Below, piece after piece: positions 59,301 to 64,000 of a stretch of DNA of 64,000 bases. Source of the DNA: Pestalotiopsis fici W106-1 (taxonomy: Eukaryota > Ascomycota > Sordariomycetes > Amphisphaeriales > Sporocadaceae); NCBI RefSeq assembly GCF_000516985.1, contig NW_006917094.1, positions 620,001 through 684,000 on the forward strand. Reading direction: 5' to 3'. Position 1 is the stretch's first letter; each line of letters opens with the position of its first letter. The translations under genes were made by a program, and so were the position numbers. A model generated the notes under the pieces. That model was not told the DNA's origin, searched no databases, and was given only the letters and a program-made list of their open reading frames with translations.

Positions 59301-60689
59301 AGGAGGATTGTTTGTCCATAACAGGACTGAAGCGGGATTGAAAAGGCTGTGTATCAATATGGGTGTCCAGCTGAGCTCGCGCTTCAGCGGGGTTTCCCAT
59401 GGTAAAGAAATTGTACAGTACATTCAATTTCTTGTCCTCGCAGCTGGGCTTGCATTGCATTTGACCCCATTCCGAGAGGACTGCCCGCCTTGCCGCAACC
59501 CGAATCTTTGTGGGCTCGGGATATGTACGTGTAATTCCTATGCCGCATGAAAAAAGGTAGAGTCGCTTCGAATGTGGCAAATGCCCCATTCCAACGCCGC
59601 CACCCTCTGAGAAAAAAAAAAGAAGAGACAAAAACAAAAATCAATAGTCTTGACCGGGGAAGGTGTTCAAATGTTATCCTGCGGTACGGTAATACTACCT
59701 TACCAAAGCGGAAGAATGCCATCCCTCTCGGTCACCGTGGTCTAGAAAGAAAATCAAGTCGTCCAAAAGGCTTGCCGGCTCCGAGATGAACCAACCGGCC
59801 CTTCCCATACCTACATACACTTGACCCATGACCCCACGTCAAGACCCCGGACTTTGCATCGTAGTATGCATTGGCTTATTACCTTTGTACTGTGTATGCT
59901 AGGTAGGCACGAGCAAACCCCCCCTCCCTCCCCCTTGCGGCGCACGTTTGTTGCTTTGCCAAGATGAGATGTGCAGGCAAGGGTCTTGGGCTCTTTGGTG
60001 TTGGCGACATATGGCCCAGACTCACAGCCCTGGGGGGATCAGATCGCCTCTCCCTCGCGGACGGATCAGTTTCTTATTGTAACTTTGCCCACGAACAAGA
60101 CACTACCACTTCAGGGTGGTGCACCACGAGTCGACTCGTCTCTTATAACACTTTGTATGCATACGGGTGACGGCTTACGCTGCTTCGCCTAGATTGAAAT
60201 GTAGGAACCATGAGCGTTGGTTGAGTCAGTGTGGTTTGGGACTATTTGAAGACAGTCGTTGGCACCCATTACAAAAATTTCACTTGCTTTTCATTTCTAT
60301 TCTTCCAGCAAATTTATGCTTGAATAAAAAAATTCACAAAAGGTCAAGCAGGATACCCCAGCCTCAGTGGTATCTCAGCATCAATTACGGAAAAGACTCG
60401 ATTTGTCTCTTTAAGCGACCTCATCTCCACCAACCACTTCCATTTTTGTTATTCTAAGCGCCCACGGCCGCACATCGGGCCTCTCTACCCGTTGTTTAAA
60501 AAAAGAACATAATTTGGCCTTGCCAGTTCTTCTTGTGTCCAGGGTTGCTTGCTTTGGCTGCTGCAGCCTTCTTTTCTGGAAAATAATATATTATTTCCCC
60601 CACCCCAATCCTTTTGGGGTCCCTGATCTTTTCATAGATCTGCGTCGGTACACACTATAATTGTCCTAATAGACGGAAATCGATTCATC
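56318..60689. other. 4.4-kb gene-poor intergenic region
   Basis: No gene is supportable. ORFs up to 166 codons overlap on both strands with no domain. A 13-C run is at 58352-58364 and A- or T-rich runs at about 57342, 57548 and 59610. The sequence before 60689 is the promoter and leader of the DUF3455 gene. Confidence 0.45.
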
Positions 60690-61589
60690 ATGTTGCCTCA
60701 AAGTCTATTAGTTGCTATTTCAGCCTTGGCAATCACGTCTGCCGGTCCTGTGAGGAAAAGATGCGATGCTTCTTCCGAGATTGCTTCTACCACGTCCGTG
60801 GCAGCAGCTACATCGACGGCCACAGCGGATGATGAAACTACTTCGCCAGCATCTCCAACGTTACCCGTCACTGGTGGTAAGTCCTTTTTTGTTTTTCATC
60901 TATCCAATACAATGTGAATGTTCTTTATTGACATGATCTTCGTTTTCTTTTCAGGCACAAGTGAACTTCCCGCCGCCAATGGCACCCTCATAGCCGTGGC
61001 CGTAGGGCATGGTATACAAAACTATACCTGCTCGGCCGCCGGAGTGACCGCCACGTCCATTGGCGCCCTGGCCGTGCTGTACGACATTACGGACATATAC
61101 TCGTCCCTGTCGGCCGACGAGCAGACGCAGCTGCCCGTCAACGTGCTGCGCACCACGGACCTGCCGCTCAACCTGGCTGAGACCACGGACCCGTCCAACC
61201 CCTACGCCGCCGACACGGCGGACCCCTTTCCCGCCGACGACGCCGACCTGACGGTCGAGGGTGTCGACGGGCCCTTGTCCGTGCTGGGCCGCCACTACTT
61301 TGACGCGGCCCTGACGCCCACGTTTGACTTGTATAATGCCGACGGCGGAGACGGCCTCCTCTTCAAGGGCGGCAAGCTCAGTGGCGTCAAGGCCCCAGCC
61401 TCGGCGGATCCGGGCCTGCTCAATACCGGGGCCGTCGACTGGCTCCAGCTCGGCGACAAGGGCGCCTCCATTGGCTTGACCGAGGTCTACCGTGTCGTCA
61501 CCGCCGGAGGTGGCCCGCTTACTTGTGACGAGGCGGGTCAGGTGTTTAGTGTGCCATATGCCTCTCAGTACTGGTTCTATGACAGCTGA
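60690..61589 (+). CDS. Secreted DUF3455 protein
   Basis: Two exons, 60690-60876 and 60955-61589 (78-nt intron, GTAAGT...CAG), giving 273 residues. A signal peptide (residues 1 to about 18) is followed by a Lys-Arg site (VRKR) that a Kex2-type protease could cut, then a Ser/Thr-rich linker to about residue 60. The rest matches the DUF3455 family: LPAANGTLIAVAVGHGIQNYTC near the start, GRHYFDAALTPTFDL in the middle, VDWLQLGDKG, and YRVVTAGGGPLTC with VPYASQYWFYD at the end. The function is unknown; some members are misnamed malate dehydrogenase. The second exon is markedly GC-rich. Expected to be extracellular. Confidence 0.88.
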
Positions 61590-62172
61590 GTCGGAGCATA
61601 TTGGTCAAGATTTTTGCATGGTTTGGGCGTTTTCCAAGGAGTCATTTTTCTTTTATGCCGGGTCACGATGACAGCCGACAAACTATACTTATATCCCCCT
61701 AATTGATTTCTTGCTAGGTTAGTTGGTTTGGGTATATAATGTTGCTATAGAGGTTTCAAAAAAGTACTTGAACCTAGATGTATATAGTGATCATGGATTT
61801 ATTACTCTGTGCTCGTGTTGTTACCAAAGTCTACCATGAAATCTTGTGCGAACATGAAAATGAGAATACCTATCAGGCACCAAACAATTCCACACTGATA
61901 ATGAATCAAGACGCAGTGTGAGAGATGAAATGTCTTGGCTGTGAAAGTTTTATAATCAATTGATAGTAAATATATTCTGTTATGTTTTTTCTCCCCGAGA
62001 AGCTCTAGAGCGGCCACGTGCGATAACTGTCGCTTTCTTGGTGTATGAAGAAAAGCCATGCCGCTTGCACCTCAAATTGTGTCATTGAAGATTTGGGGGA
62101 AAAACAAAAGGCACTACGGTAATGTTCCTCTTTTGGAAAAATCCACACTTCTTGTTTTCTTCTACGATACAT
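61590..62172. other. Intergenic between convergent genes
   Basis: 3' flanks of the DUF3455 gene (plus) and the MAP kinase gene (minus). AT-rich; nothing else recognised. Confidence 0.5.
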
Positions 62173-63897
<1,725 letters not shown>

Positions 63898-64000
63898 GTT
63901 TTCCAACCGGTCTCACTACCTGTGAGATTTTTTTTTGTATCGTCTTGTGTTGTGTGTAGGTAGGCAGGCAGGCAGATACGAGTTGGTGGGTTATGTATGT
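63898..64000. other. 5' flank of the MAP kinase gene
   Basis: Upstream sequence of the kinase gene, cut by the window end. It contains a T run (complementary to a leader A run) and short GTAGG/CAGG repeats. Confidence 0.5.

Overview
The window is nuclear DNA of a filamentous ascomycete, most likely a sordariomycete and perhaps Hypocreales. I base this on many short introns (about 50-170 nt) with GTAAGT-like donors and CTAAC branch sites, on typical fungal families (HET, 2EXR, Zn2Cys6, MRJP-like, CE5, S28, DUF3455), on a cell-wall-integrity MAP kinase, and on AT-rich gene-poor gaps between GC-richer genes. The order-level placement is inference. Most gene models below were spliced by hand from splice signals and reading-frame continuity.

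Layout. 1-11 kb: a 2EXR protein, a SRPBCC-fold protein, a secreted MRJP/yellow-like protein and an FMN-dependent old-yellow-enzyme relative, three of them with clear TATA boxes. 11-14.2 kb: an AT-rich gene-poor stretch with an intron-bearing tRNA-Met(CAT), diverged repeats and small doubtful ORFs. 14.5-23 kb: a housekeeping block with GTP cyclohydrolase II (riboflavin), a 1709-residue acidic protein whose two ends resemble coilin, and the complex I subunit NDUFB7/B18 in three small exons. 25-27 kb: a secreted S28 serine peptidase in eight exons.

27-38 kb looks like an accessory region with domains known from recognition and cell death: a HET protein; an intronless protein with a split vWA domain, a glycine-zipper segment, a papain-like protease domain and a zinc ribbon, whose stop codon is followed almost at once by 26 A; a BTB-like protein; and a small membrane protein of the ISG12/IFI6-IFI27 family. 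This is the best candidate in the window for an undescribed system, but nothing in the sequence proves that the genes act together.

38-46 kb: an MFS transporter with a 26-nt micro-exon next to a GC-AG intron, a CE5 esterase, and a compact Zn2Cys6 regulator with a low-complexity tail. Upstream of the regulator lie 6.2 kb without a recognisable gene, ending at an apparently intact Tc1/mariner-type element (52.5-53.9 kb). 54-64 kb: an AAAP amino-acid transporter, about 4.4 kb without a gene, a secreted DUF3455 protein, and the Slt2-type MAP kinase, whose start lies about 100 bp from the window end.
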